Shown here in pieces: positions 1-11,439 of a stretch of 50,697 nt of DNA (position 1 is the first letter of the stretch; each line of letters begins with the position of its first letter). The DNA is from Obelidium mucronatum. Its lineage: Eukaryota; Chytridiomycota; Chytridiomycetes; Chytridiales; Chytriomycetaceae. Below the pieces are notes generated by a model. The model was not told the origin of the DNA. It made no database searches and was given only the letters and a program-made list of their open reading frames with translations. The stretch lies in the NCBI GenBank assembly GCA_025765595.1, contig JAIVFH010000206.1:1-50697 (forward strand), given 5' to 3'. The translations under genes were made by a program, and so were the position numbers.

Positions 1-2
1 CA

Positions 3-770
3 AATAATGGCGCAGGTGGATTCGTGTTGAGCGGATATCCTTCGTCACCGACTAAACCCGGTCCTGCTGCTATTATTCCTGCACCACCACCACCACCTCC
101 TGCCCCAAGCAACAACGGTGAAGTCGGAGGTACGGCTCCAGGCCTACCCACTGAAGATTCTCCAGCAATTACTTCTATTACTGCTGTAGTTGAGCCTCTT
201 CAAACAACAGTCGCAGCAACCAGCGTGGCAACTATCTCCACCGACACGTCCAATAAGGCCATCATTGCACCGCCTTCTGTACCAGACGACAATTCTACCA
301 CTCCCAAACAAAGCAATGGTCTCGGTATCGGTCCCATTGCAGGAATTTCCGTCGGAGTCCTATTGGCTTTCATTGGTCTTGGCTATTTCGTGTATCGCTC
401 AAGAAAGAGAAACAAGAGCTTTACCAACGAAAAGGACACCAACAAGAACAACGCGTATTCCATGGCCGAGATGCAGAAGAATCCATACACTGAAATCCCC
501 CCAGAAAAAAGGGATCCTGTTCCACAATACATTGATTACGCTACATCTCCAGAGTATGCTGGAAAGGGATCTGCAACGTATTCTGTCACGGCTGTTCCAG
601 CCTTCTACCGAGCTATTGTAGACCACGAGCCCTTAAAGCATGGACAGTTGCGTCTTAAGGCTGATATGAGAGTATACGTTACTGCTATAGATAAGAACGG
701 GTGGTGCAAAGCGTTGGTTGGTAGAGAGGAAGGGTACGTGCACGCTAACATGCTGGCGACGTTGGGTTAA
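3..770 (+). CDS. Lectin-type TM-SH3 receptor, C-terminal part (5' truncated by window edge)
   Basis: The reading frame is open from the window edge to the TAA at 770. What remains is a short end of the ectodomain (GYPSSP, the same motif that closes the lectin domain in the next two genes), a Pro/Ser/Thr-rich stalk, one transmembrane helix (around GIGPIAGISVGVLLAFIGLG) followed by a basic stop-transfer RSRKR, a cytoplasmic linker, and a C-terminal SH3 domain. The SH3 domain contains the NGWC tryptophan and ends GYVHANMLATLG. SH3 domains bind Pro-rich partners, so a signalling or scaffolding role at the membrane is inferred. The TM-to-stop half is nearly identical to that of the neighbour at 891, including the 3' flank. 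The lectin half lies outside the window and is inferred from that neighbour. Confidence 0.8.
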   Translation, partial: NNGAGGFVLSGYPSSPTKPGPAAIIPAPPPPPPAPSNNGEVGGTAPGLPTEDSPAITSITAVVEPLQTTVAATSVATISTDTSNKAIIAPPSVPDDNSTTPKQSNGLGIGPIAGISVGVLLAFIGLGYFVYRSRKRNKSFTNEKDTNKNNAYSMAEMQKNPYTEIPPEKRDPVPQYIDYATSPEYAGKGSATYSVTAVPAFYRAIVDHEPLKHGQLRLKADMRVYVTAIDKNGWCKALVGREEGYVHANMLATLG

Positions 771-890
771 AACATCGTGTATATTTTTTTCTTCGTCTTC
801 TTTGATTTTGTTTGGAGATTATCTTTTGAATACACGTGCTATGGCTTTTTTTTTGTGACAGTCCCAAATGAATACTCGATTTAATCTTAA

Positions 891-2074
891 ATGAACACAC
901 CACCACCTTTACCAGCCGCTTGTGGCAGCTACTATACCCCCGACTTTCAGCAAGGCAACTCTGTGTGCATTGCTCCTGGAAGATCAATGCCAGCATGCCA
1001 TTCGTTGGGGCTGGGACGAGACGGTGGAGCTTATACTCTCCACATGCAGGTACTTTACCCCCTTACACGGGCCCGCCTATCATCATCATCATCCTCTTTA
1101 AAAACTTGGAGAACTCTGATTAGTTTTCTGGGAACCTGGTGCTCTACCGCTTCAGCGACGGATTCATCAGTTGGGCGTCCAACACACAGAACGTGGAGTC
1201 ACCCGACACCAACTTTTTCTATTCGAGCGATGGCAACATTGGAATCTTTCGGCAAGGGGCGATTGTCAGCACCAAGTACAAGATTGGTGATACCTGGGGA
1301 AGCAATGGACTCTTTTGTCTTGACGTCATGGAGGGAGTTGCGACACTGTATAATGCCGGTCAAGCGTCGCTGACGAATCCAATCTGGAATTCTAGACTCG
1401 ATGGCGGGTACCTGGTGGATGGGTATCCGTCGACGCCCAACTCTCCTGGACCTGGACCCAGAATCCCGAGTTCAACTACTGTTGTGCAACCACCGCCGTC
1501 GCCTGGTCCAACGATTACAAGGGATGGTTTGTCAACTACGGTATCTGGTATACCTTCAGAAAAGACGGGGATTGCATCGCCCTCTGCACCAGACAACAAT
1601 TCTACCACACCAAAACAAAGCAATGGTCTCGGTATCGGTCCAATTGCAGGAATTTCCGTCGGAGTTCTATTGGCTTTCATTGGTCTTGGCTATTTCGTGT
1701 ATCGCTCAAGAAAGAGAAACAAGAGCTCCATCAACAACAACAACAACCACAACAACAACACGTATCCCATGGCCGAGATGCAGAAGAATCCATATTCTGA
1801 AATCCCCCCAGAAAAAAGGGATCCTGTTCCACAATACATTGATTACGCTGCATCTCCAGAATACGTAAACGGATCTGCAACGTATTCTGTCAGGGCTGTT
1901 CCAGCCTTCTACCGAGCTATTGTAGACCACGAGCCCCTCAAGCAAGGGCAGTTGCGTCTTAAGGCTGATATGAGAGTGTACGTCACGGCCGTAGATAAGA
2001 ATGGGTGGTGCAAGGCGTTGGTTGGTAGAGAGGAAGGGTATGTGCACGCTACCATGCTGGCGACGTTGGGTTAA
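891..2074 (+). CDS. Bulb-type lectin-like, single-pass TM, SH3 receptor (mosaic copy)
   Basis: Two exons, 891-1049 and 1124-2074, phase 0, 369 aa. Exon 1 gives a Cys-containing N-terminus starting MNTPPPLPAACG. Exon 2 opens with SGNLVLY, a relative of the GNA lectin motif QxDxNxVxY, and continues with lectin-like repeats (SSDGNIGIF, WGSNGLFCLD, VATLYN). A Pro-rich stalk, a TM helix near residue 230 with RSRKR after it, an Asn-rich linker and an SH3 domain (NGWC, GYVHATML) follow. No cleavable signal peptide is visible at this start and no alternative exon was found in the 120 nt upstream. The ectodomain is almost identical to the gene at 2190, whereas the TM-SH3 half is almost identical to the gene ending at 770. 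Lectin family and SH3 are confident; ligand and partner are unknown. Confidence 0.8.
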
Positions 2075-2189
2075 GACGTTGCGTATATTTTTTCGTCTTC
2101 TTTTTTGATTTGTTTGACGATTGCCTTTTGAATACACGTGCTATGGCTTTTTTGCGAGAGCCCCAAATAAATAATCGATTTAATCTTAA

Positions 2190-3472
2190 ATGACCACACC
2201 ACCACCTTTACCAGCACCGTGTGGCAGGTACTATACCCCAGACTTTCAGCAAGGTAACTCTGTGTGCATTGCTCCTGGAAGATCAATGCCTGCATGCCAT
2301 TCGTTGGGGCTGGGACGAGACGGTGGAGCTTACACTCTCCATATGCAGGTACTTTACCCCCTTACACCGGCCCGCCTATCATCATCATCATCCTCTTTAA
2401 AAACTTGGAGAACTCTGATTAGTTTTCTGGGAACCTGGTGCTCTACCGCTTCAGCGACGGATTCATCAGTTGGGCGTCCAACACACAGAACATAGAGTCG
2501 CCCGACACAAACTTTTTCTACTCGAGCGATGGAAACATTGGAATCTTTCGCCAGGGGGCGATCGTCAGCACCAAGTACAAGATTGGTGATACCTGGGGCA
2601 GCAATGGACTCTTTTGTCTTGACGTTATGGAGGGAGTTGCGACACTGTATAATGCCGGGCAAGCATCGCTGACGAATCCAATCTGGAATTCTAGACTCGA
2701 TGGCGGGTACCTGGTGGATGGGTACCCGTCGACGCCCACTACTCCGGGACCTGGACCGAGAATCCCGAGTTCAACCACTGTTGTACAACCACCGCCGTCG
2801 CCTGGTCCAACGATTCCAGGAGGTGGTTTCTCGACTGCGGTATCTGATATACCTACGGAAACAGCGGGGCGCATTCCGCAAAGTATATCGATTCCAGTGA
2901 CTGCTAGTGCTCCGACAACGTACTTGAGTCTTGTATCCACAGTAGCGACAGCATCCTCCACATCAACAACGAACGGGAAAGAAACCCCAGGCGGTATGAA
3001 CTCTAGTGTAGTTGCCGCCATATCAAGTGTTGGAGGAGGTCTGCTCTTGATTGCGATTGGATTGACCTATTACTATTATTGTTGGCGATCCAAACGAGAC
3101 ACTGACAAAAGCGCACAACAAGCTGCCAATCAATACTTTTCGCGCCTCACTCCCAGTTTGGTATCGTTGGACAAGTGGAACGATCGACCTGACCACCATC
3201 CTCCATCATCGTCAGATCCAGCTGATGTCTTCTCAATCACGAGTCTGCCAGTCTATGCGAATGGATCGATTGTAGTAGTGATGGCGAATGTCCCGGGAGT
3301 GTATATCGCGACGACGAGTCACGAGAGTTTGTCTGATGGGGAGCTCTCGTATTCCGAGAACGATCAAGTGTATGTTCTATCGAGGCCGGGGAGACATGGG
3401 TGGTGTCGTGCCAAGATTGGGGAGGCGGAAGGATGGATAGAGGCTGCGAATCTTGAGCCCCTGGATATTTAA
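2190..3472 (+). CDS. Bulb-type lectin-like, single-pass TM, SH3 receptor
   Basis: Two exons, 2190-2348 and 2423-3472, phase 0, 402 aa. Exon 1 and the lectin part of exon 2 match the preceding gene almost base for base, including the intron. After the stalk the sequence diverges completely: a Ser/Thr-rich segment, a different TM helix (AISSVGGGLLLIAIGLTYYY), the stop-transfer WRSKRDTDK, a longer cytoplasmic linker and a divergent SH3 (GELSYSENDQVYVL, HGWCRAKIG, EGWIEAANL). The start lacks an obvious signal peptide, as in the neighbour. The same extracellular binding module on two different cytoplasmic tails suggests domain shuffling between tandem copies. Confidence 0.8.
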
Positions 3473-3822
3473 TCTCGAAATGATAATAATACAATTAATT
3501 TAACATTGAAAATGATATTTGACGAAAAAGTAATAGTTGGCAGCTATGCAGTGGTCGGGATAAATTGTTTAACAGTTTTGTGACAGTATAAGCTTGTCGC
3601 ACAGAAAAAAGAATAATAAAACAACGAGGAAAAACCTTTTTTTTTAAGCACAGACAGCCTTTGTCGGACTAGGAAAAAGAAGTCCGCCTGGTATTATAGA
3701 GCCTATGGCAGAAAGAAAAAGATGAAAAGAACACATTAATGTGGGCAAGAGACTCGATGACCGTTTGATTGAATTGAGCTGGAAAGTGAAAATTTGCAAC
3801 GCAGAACCAATTTAGACTGAAA
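3473..3822. other. Intergenic, no gene seen
   Basis: AT-rich spacer of about 350 nt between the SH3 receptor stop and the MACPF-like gene start. I see A/T homopolymers and no conserved coding frame. It presumably holds the 3' end of one gene and the promoter of the next. Confidence 0.5.
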
Positions 3823-6800
3823 ATGTCGACAACGGCACCGCAGATCTACATCCTGACGGAGGCCAACACGGCATGGCTCGCGGGAGCAATGGATGGACTC
3901 TTGCTCATGAAGGACAAGGAGGCCAAGGATGCCGGCTGGGTGCAGCGGTTTGTGCGGGTGCTCTGGCACAACAACTCGCGCTGGATCCTGCAGGTCAACA
4001 CGCTTAACTTTACGCATCTGTCGTCCGAGTTTGGGCTCTCGCTGGTGCTCTTCGACTCGCGCACGCCGAACGTGCGCTACGCCGCGACGCTGGACACTGG
4101 GTTCCACAAGAACCTGCTGCAGTCGCTGCAGGCGAACCGCTGCCTGGTCAAGCCGCCTGGGCGCGAAGCGGGCGACGGCAGCGGGGCGCCGCAGCAGCCG
4201 GCGGTGCTCGACGTCGAGATCGTGTTTGACCGCGGCACGCAGCACGAGTTTGCGTACGCCGACGAGGTGGCGCTCGCGCCCGAGCAGCTGTCCGCGGACG
4301 CGACGCGCCAGAACATGCGCTTCATGTGCGCCGTGATGCGGCTCGTCGTCGACGACAAGAGCAGACAGGTGCGCGCCAAGGGCATCGTCGTGCCCGCCGA
4401 CGCGCTGCCCGCCGTCGCGCCGCCCGAGGGCGCCCTGCCGCTGCCGCTGCCGCTGCCGCTGCCGCCGAACGTCGTCGGCTTCGACGCAGACGGCAACGCA
4501 ATCTACGGCGAGCCAGACAGCGACCCGGACGACGACGCCGCCGCCGCCAAAAACCCCGCGCGCAAGCCGACGCTGCGCGGCGCACAAGCCGCAGCCAATC
4601 AGAATCCAGGCGGCCCCCACGCCGCAAACGGCGGCGGCGGCAACACCGGCGGCAACAGCGGCAGCGGCAGCCAGGTCGTGCTCGATGCAAACGGCGTGCC
4701 GCTGCCCCAGCAAAGCGGTGCCGCGTCGGCGGCTCCAGGTGCCGCTGCGGCCGCTGCGGCCCAGTCAGCCATTGCGGCCGAAGATGCCTTCTTGCAAAAG
4801 ATTCAAGTGGCCCGTGAGTATTAACGTGTCTTTGTGTGACACTACGTTAGTAACACACTTTTTTTTTTATTTTTCAAGAAAACACCATCTTCATTGGACG
4901 AGACAACACGGGTAAAAATACTCTGATCCACAATATTCTGGGTCCTACGGTTCGCAAAACTGCTGAACTCGAAGAAAATCTTTCTCAATACTCTAATTCC
5001 GATGGTTCTTCCATTTGGAAATATGAATTGAGTTCTAGTGAAAATGGTGGTTGGAGTATGAATGCTTTGAAACCCATTTTGGATAAGGGTGGTGTCTTTC
5101 AAATTGTTGTCGTTGTTCAAGCAAATTCTACCGGTGTTGTTGATGTCGCTCCTATTTCTGCTGTTTTGTATGGGTATGTGTTTTTTTTTGTATATACCGC
5201 CGTAGGCGGTTTCTGTCTTTTTTTTTTGCTTTCATTGCCGTAGGCAAGATCTTACCGCCGTAGGCGGGTCCTACCGCCGAAGGCGGGTCCTACCGCCGAA
5301 GGCGGTGTGATTCTTTCTTTTTTATCAACCGCCGAAGGCGGATATTCACCGCCGAAGGCGGTGTCTGTCTTTTTTTTTTGCTTTCATTGCCGTAGGCAAG
5401 ATCTTACCGCCGTAGGCGGGTCCTACCGCCAAAGGCGGAGTGATTCTTTCTTTTTGAAAATCCCACCGCCGTAGGCGGTGTCTGTCCTTTTTATTTTTTG
5501 CTTTGATTGCCATAGGCAAGATCTTACCGCCGTAGGCGGGTCCTACCGCCGAAGGCGGTGTGATTCTTTCTTTTTGAAAATCCCACCGCCGTAGGCGGTG
5601 TCTGTCCTTTTTATTTTTTGCTTTGATTGCCATAGGCAAGATCTTACCGCCGTAGGCGGGTCCTACCGCCGAAGGCGGTGTGGTTCTTTCTTTTTGAAAA
5701 TCCCACTGCCGTAGGCGGTGTCTGTCCTTTTTGATTTTTTGCTTTAATTGCCAAAGGCAAGATCTTACCACCTACGGCGGTGGTCTTAATCATACTTCAT
5801 CACTTCTTGTTACATCTTGTTAACATCCTGGCTTTCCATCAATTCAAAACAAAACAGCATGAAAGTCATGGGACACAAACTAAGTTACGGTATCATTGTC
5901 AATGGTTACGCCTGCTCAAACTTCCGATCCGAGTTCCCGGAATTAAACACTGCGGGTATTAACTCTTCCTTTTCCATCTAATCACCAAAAAGGATACACA
6001 CTCATTACCACACAAAAAAAAAAGCTGCCCGCGAATGGCACTACGTTCCTTCCGTATTCGCCCTTCCCGTGACAGAAGGCCTCAAAACGCTCTCCTTGGC
6101 GAAAGCCGCCAAGGTCCCAGGCCTATGGAACTTTTTCGAATCCTTCCGCATCACAATTGCACCCCAACAAGTGATTGATGGTTCCTCGGAGCACGATGGT
6201 CAAATCATTCCACAACAAAATCTCACCAATCAAGTTCACGATCCAAATGACCCGAACGCCGGTCTTCGACCCGTTGCCAGACCCAAAGACATGTTTGCTC
6301 GATTCTTTACTTGGCAGCTCCACAAGGGTCACATTGCCGAGCCGCCAAAGTACGACAAACCGGAAGACATTGACGATGATATTGAGTTGAGAGAAATGGG
6401 TGCTGCCAAGGAGCCGCTTTTGAATGGAGAGAAATTGAAGGAATACGTTTCCGTGGTCATGAACAATGAAATCAAGACTGATATTATGCAGGACGAGGAA
6501 GGATACGGACAGAATGTGTTGAAGAACAAGCACCGTGGACAAGGTTTCGATATCAAGTTGAGTTGACTTTTTTTTTTTTTTAATTTCTTTTCTATGCCGT
6601 GTTTTTCGCATCAAGCACATACTAATCAAGCCCTGAAATCAACCCCAAAAAATAATAACAAAAGGGGTCAAAACGGGAAAAAGAAAATCACAATCTGGCA
6701 AGCCAAACGCGAAACACGTAACGTTGAATCCAAGAGAATCCAAAACAAGGACGCAACTACAATCACACAATCAAAAGTATACCGTGCAACAATCACAATT

Positions 6801-8064
6801 GACGTGCTGCGCCGCCCGGAAGAAGCCGTCACAAAGGAATTCCGCGCCAGAGTCAAGAAGATGATCAATGCCAGTGGAAATGACTATTCGAACCAAATTT
6901 CCAAAATCAAGGAAGATTATGGAGAGTATGTGTTTACGCGAATTGTTGTGGGTGGGTTGTTTTCAGATGAACGCAAGATGGTTACTCAAGAAGAGGTGCG
7001 AAATACTATGTTTTTTTAGCAGTAGATATCGCTCGCTTACTAAACACAACCACAACCAAAATAAAAAAAAGAAAACGAGTGAACTCGATAGAAAAGACAT
7101 GTCCGCATCCGCAATGACACAAGCTCAAGGAGCCGGAGAAAAGGACGTCAACACCAACACTGAAAACAACCTCCGTCTCATTGAGCAAAGCAATGTCGTT
7201 GTTGGTGGAATCCCATCCCACTCACAAGGTAGATACTTGTGGTCTCGCAGTGTCTACCGTGAAGACGTTGATTCCTGGGAAGTCATTGACATTTTGGAGT
7301 CCATCCCCATCGAGAAAGTGATTGATAGAATCAAGGAAATTGAGGAGGAAGCTCAGAGACTTGAAATGGCTAAGCCAAAGTGGTATGTCTTGATTTTTTT
7401 TTTCTTCTAAAACATCTTGAAAACTGACTCTTGGAAAAAAAACAACAGGTGTCGTCAATGTAACGCTGAGATTTACGGAGGCATGGACCTCTGCGGCGAC
7501 TGTATCTGCAGTCTCTGTGGCGAACACTCGATCGCCATCTGTTGCTGTGGAAACGAAATGCCACCCAACGCAGCTTCCCTAATGTGTCCCGCATGCACTT
7601 GGAACGCAGCGCCTACCTGCTTAAGCTGTGGCGCCGAATTGGAATCCACGGAATACAGTACCTGCCACAACTGCGCATGTCCTCTATGTCGTAAAGGACA
7701 TACTGCCGAAGAATGCTGTTGCGGGCGTTCCTTGGAGTTCAACAGTGCTTCGTTTTACTGTGAGATATGTACATGGGAAATGGCTCCCTACTGTAAAGGA
7801 ATTGGATGTACTGTTCAGTTTGATGACGCCTCGCGCGAACTCTGCAATAATTGCCTGTGCTTGCTTTGTGGTAAGGACTGCAACATGTGTGGATGTGGAC
7901 CACGTATTTGTGGAAGTTGTGACGCTTCTTTGGGGAAAGCGCCTTTGGATGTTTTGTTTTGTGAGGACTGTTTGTGTCCATTGTGTGAAGGGCATGGGTT
8001 GGGTAAGTGTTGCTGTGGAGCTGCTATTCCTCGTTCCCAGTTGACTTGTGAGAATTGCGCGTAA
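3823..8064 (+). CDS. Degenerate-P-loop GTPase-like / MACPF-like / Cys-rich repeat protein
   Basis: Seven exons: 3823-4813, 4879-5173, 5858-5955, 6025-about 6561, about 6616-6995, 7072-7382 and 7449-8064. They close in phase, about 1075 aa. N-terminal domain (residues 1 to about 200) of unknown type, then low-complexity Pro/Ala/Gly-rich sequence, then a P-loop-like IGRDNTGKNT in which the usual GK[S/T] reads GKN, then a G4-like strand YGIIVNGY. The 6.7-7.4 kb exons carry YGEYVFTRIVVGG and W-SV-(x)-W-VID-IPI, which resemble the central G-x-[HY]-Y...GG motif and the C-terminal W..V/I..PI signature of fungal MACPF proteins. The last exon is a Cys array of about 200 residues (CxxC, CCCG) likely to bind zinc. 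A paralogue lies at 21622 without the Cys tail. Intron 2 holds a palindromic repeat array. The exon 4/5 junction is uncertain by a few codons. Exon 1 is far more GC-rich than the rest. No signal peptide; MACPF assignment is by motif only. Confidence 0.6.
5190..5785. repeat. Palindromic hairpin repeat array inside an intron
   Basis: About twenty short palindromes of the type CCGCC-GTA/GAA-GGCGG, alternating with TGCC-GTA/ATA-GGCA versions, are packed into about 600 nt. From 5401 to about 5760 they are organised in an exact 120-nt higher-order period, visible as the line repeats at 5401, 5521 and 5641, with T-rich spacers between hairpins. The array lies wholly within intron 2 (5174-5857) of the MACPF-like gene. 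Arm variants keep pairing, e.g. TGCC/GGCA against CCGCC/GGCGG, which is what a selected or self-propagating hairpin would show. The minus strand reads open through it only because the period is a multiple of three; I do not consider that coding. Confidence 0.9.
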
Positions 8065-8261
8065 TAAAAGAAGGAAAGGAAAGATGTCGAAAAAAATAAA
8101 TGTTCCAAAGTACTGTTTCATGTTTCAAAATTCGCATGTTTACAAAAAAAAAAAAAAAGGAGTTTCTATCAAATTGGGTCATGTTGGCGAAACACATCTT
8201 TCCCACATCATATATAGCCATAATATAATATTCCAACAAACGACAAAAAAAAAAATTGTTC

Positions 8262-10911
8262 TCACGCTTTACGTGTCATGATCTGCACCAAAGCCTTCTT
8301 CACAGTCTGGTTATCTCCGTCCTGAACCACACCAAGAACAAGACCTGGATTTCTAGCATTGTTAAAGAGAGCACGACCATTCACTTGATCTATATCATTG
8401 AACAAAGACATTATAAGTCATCACACACAACAAAAAAAAGACAAAATGCAGTTTTACCTTGATCAATTTTTTGTAGAATAGAGTACCCGTCCGACAAGTT
8501 CAAGGTCCTTACCCAGTCCTTCACATCCGCGACTTTCCACCCCGTCAACGGCCCCACTGGAACACCTGCCCCTGGAATGGGTGGCTGCTGTTGACCAGGC
8601 AAGGGCTGGATTTGCTGTGGCCGCGGTTGTTGAGGAACCGCTTGATATTGTGGTTGTGCCACAGCAGGTGACCTTCCTCGCTCCTGCTCAATGAAAGAGT
8701 CCGAGCTCGGTCGGAGTGAAGCATCTGAACTCAATCGGAAAGCGTTTGGATCCCGCGATGTTGTACGTGGCTTGTAGCGCATTGGGGGGGCGGGTGCATT
8801 CTGCTGCGGGTTCGAAACGTTTCGTGGAATGACATGTGCAGGTGGCGCATACTGCTGTTGCTGCTGCTGGGGTTGTCCACCCAGTGGGCGGTGTGAACGA
8901 GATTCAATTTCCAACGCCATCATTACACGAACAATCGATCTTTCTTTGAAGGCGTCGTGACTGGATATCTTTGGAGTGAAATTGGAAAGTGGGAGTACTT
9001 TGGCAAACTTAATTTTTGCCGCAAGCCTTGCATATTCAACTGTTTCTTCTCTTCCGTCGACCCAAGAAGCCGCCCAAACGACAGTCTTGTCTGAATATGT
9101 TTTTAAAAAAAATCAATAAAAAAGAGGCAATATTGGGGAAAAAAAACAAGCACTCAACTCATGCTGGCGAACCGCTGACTCAAATACTCCATCTTACTAA
9201 CAATCGCGTCAGAGTTTAACGAATCCCACTTGACGATTCCCAAAACACAGTTTATCTCTTTTGGAGAAAAGATTGCATTTTGTGGATGGTTCTCTGTATA
9301 TTTCTTGACGACTTCAAATGTCAATGGTCTGTCACCAAACTGCATCGATGTCTTGTTGTGATAGAATTGCAACATTTCAACCCATTTGACTCCAATTGGC
9401 ATTTGCTTTGTCAAGATCATTTCAACTTCATCTCCAGTGTATGATGCTTCACTGTAACCAGTCACCATACCCATGGTATCAAAGAGAGTGTGTCGACCAA
9501 TATCAAGTTGATCCAAAGAGCTCGTCATTTGGGCGTTGTATCCTCCGACTTGTGCGGCTGGAATTGGGTCGTTCAAGGTGACAAACTTGACAGAGTTGAT
9601 AAACGACGATTTTCCACTTCCAGAGAACCCAATAACGAGAGGAGTTATAGGCTTGAATGTCAGCAGAATGTGACCTTGTGTTTACATGTCTGTCAAGCCA
9701 TGGCAGAAGAGATAAAGGAAAACAAACTTACGAAAACTAAATAAATATCCAACAGTTCGGCAATCCAACAGAATTCGAGACGCGGGATCAGCACCTTTGA
9801 AAATATGAATTGTAAAGCGCTCTGGGATGTTTTCCAGCAAATCAACATCATTGATAATTTGGGATAGGTGATCATTGAACTGAAGAGTCTGAGTATCCGT
9901 GTAGCTGCTTGAATTTCCAGGAGCCAACACTGGGACAGTAAACTCAGCTGGCTTGAAATACTTTCCACCACCGATCTTAACAGTGTATGTGACTGTTTTT
10001 ATGGTAAGTCAAAGATGAGGCTTGAAAAAATAAATTTCAAGCAGAACTTCAAAAACTTACATCGCGGATCGTACATGGTCACGTCCTGCAAAACAAACCC
10101 AAGCTTCATTCGAACATCCTGCCTGAGGCCGAAGGGACGTGGTATCTCACAAGAAACCGAAAATGGATTCTGAAGAACACGGCTCTCATTGGCGAGCGGC
10201 AACAACTGGGCCCCATGTTTCTGCAAGAGATCCAAGGTCGGAGACACAGACCCAGTGTGATAAATCACAACGGGGATCTAGGAATCGATGGATAGGTTTC
10301 TTTCTTTTAGACTTCGGCCTCCCATGCACAGAAATGGAACTCACGTCTTTGGAGTGCAGCGTCCGCATGACCACCTGTAGGTCGTTGTGCTTGTCCCGGG
10401 CGTTTGCGACATCGCCGCTCGTAAACACGACGAGCTTGTGCAGCAGGTCCTGCGAGGCCAGCTTGACCGCATTGTCGAGCACGGGCAGCACCTGGGCTTG
10501 CTTTGCCGCAGCCAGAAAGCCCTTGCGGCGCGCCTGGTCCTTGTCCTTCAGCAGGAAGCCGCGCAGCGGCACAATTCCTTTGGCGTCCTCCGCCGTTGAG
10601 AACACGCCGGACTGCTCGAAGTCCGCCGTGGTTGGCGACCGCTCGGCCGGGTTGTTCTGGTACAGCTCGGCCTGCACGCGGAACGAGCCGCTGGCGGGCA
10701 GCGAGTCGAGGTACTGCATCGCGCGGAGGCACAGGTTCGTGCTGTTGGCGTCGGGCATCACCAGCGCCTGTGCTCAACATGTTACATGTTAAATTGGTCG
10801 GTCTACTCGGAACAACGAGCGGCAACAACAACAACTCCTTACCAGTGTCGTGATCTTGTCATGCGGCGATACCTGCAGCTCGGATAACAACGGCAGTGAT
10901 TGGGCCATCAT
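8262..10911 (-). CDS. VWA-like / IFI44-like GTPase / SAM domain protein (copy 1)
   Basis: Seven exons (minus): 10911-10843, 10767-10345, 10277-10061, 9992-9732, 9674-9159, 9090-8458, 8389-8262; 748 aa, phases close throughout. The N-terminal half alternates strands and helices in a VWA-like pattern (ALVMPDANST at a degenerate MIDAS position, VVFTSGD, IPVVIYH). The GTPase starts with canonical P-loop GFSGSGKSSFINS, has DTMG as G3, INCVLGIVKWDSLNSD, and a G4-like WAASWVDG. The spacing, the FSGSGKSSFINSV block and the NF-x-RSIVRVMMAL end resemble interferon-induced protein 44. A Gln/Pro-rich linker leads to a C-terminal SAM domain (WKVADVKDWVRTL, NGRALF). Exon 2 is distinctly GC-rich. The start is taken at MMAQSLPLLSELQV, which is conserved in the tandem copies. 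A guanine-nucleotide-dependent scaffold is inferred. Confidence 0.7.
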
Positions 10912-11439
10912 CGTTGATTGGATGAAAGTCGAAGTCACACTGTTTTGGAGATTTTTCTGGATACTCGTCGCCTTGCTTGAAATCCTCAGACATACCAGCC
11001 CACTGCCTAGATCTACGCTGGAGAGTAGTACCAAAGACCTCCCAAATCCGCCGAATCCGCCAAGTCGGAAGCTGTGATCTGCGTAGAATTTCGTTCAAAG
11101 TTTCGAGTGCTCACCAGTGGGTGGGCCCTACTGCAAGAGAGCGGGAAGGTTGTAAGCAGCCGCTTCAGGAGGAGGACTGTGAAAGGTCCGTCTGTTACTG
11201 CTAGTCAAATGACTCTGGTGACTCCCACCTGGAATGGGTCTATCTTTGACAAAGGGAGGATTCTGAATGTTAGAGAAAAACATGACGGAGTCGCAGGTGA
11301 GTTGGACCTGGGGGTCAAAGGAGGAGCTCAGAAATATCCTTTCATGAAACCTTGCTTTCCTTGGCAATGTCCATGATTTTCTGTCTCTGGTTCAACCGTT
11401 CCCTAAACTTTAAAGAGACTGGCTTTCAAAGCACGTGCA
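10912..11439. other. Spacer with coding-like but unassigned minus-strand sequence
   Basis: Between copy 1 and the truncated copy. The minus strand at about 10890-11070 reads a plausible peptide (RIWEVFGTTLQRRSRQW, then GMSEDFKQGDEYPEKSP) preceded by an acceptor-like cacag, but I found no matching upstream exon and no family. It may be an extra 5' exon of copy 1 in another frame or a relic of an inserted gene. Confidence 0.25.

Noticed and set aside
3736..4713. Long minus-strand ORFs opposite exon 1 of the MACPF-like gene
   Set aside because: Shadow frames of a GC-rich exon; Arg/Ala-rich composition, no domain, and the plus frame connects in phase to conserved exons.
5346..5771. Minus-strand ORF of 141 codons across the hairpin array
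   Set aside because: It is open only because the 120-nt repeat is a multiple of three; its peptide is a mere translation of the repeat and it lies in an intron.
10307..10853. Long alternative frames on both strands over exon 2 of the gene at 8262
   Set aside because: Caused by high GC content; the frame matching the paralogue at 11807 is the real one.
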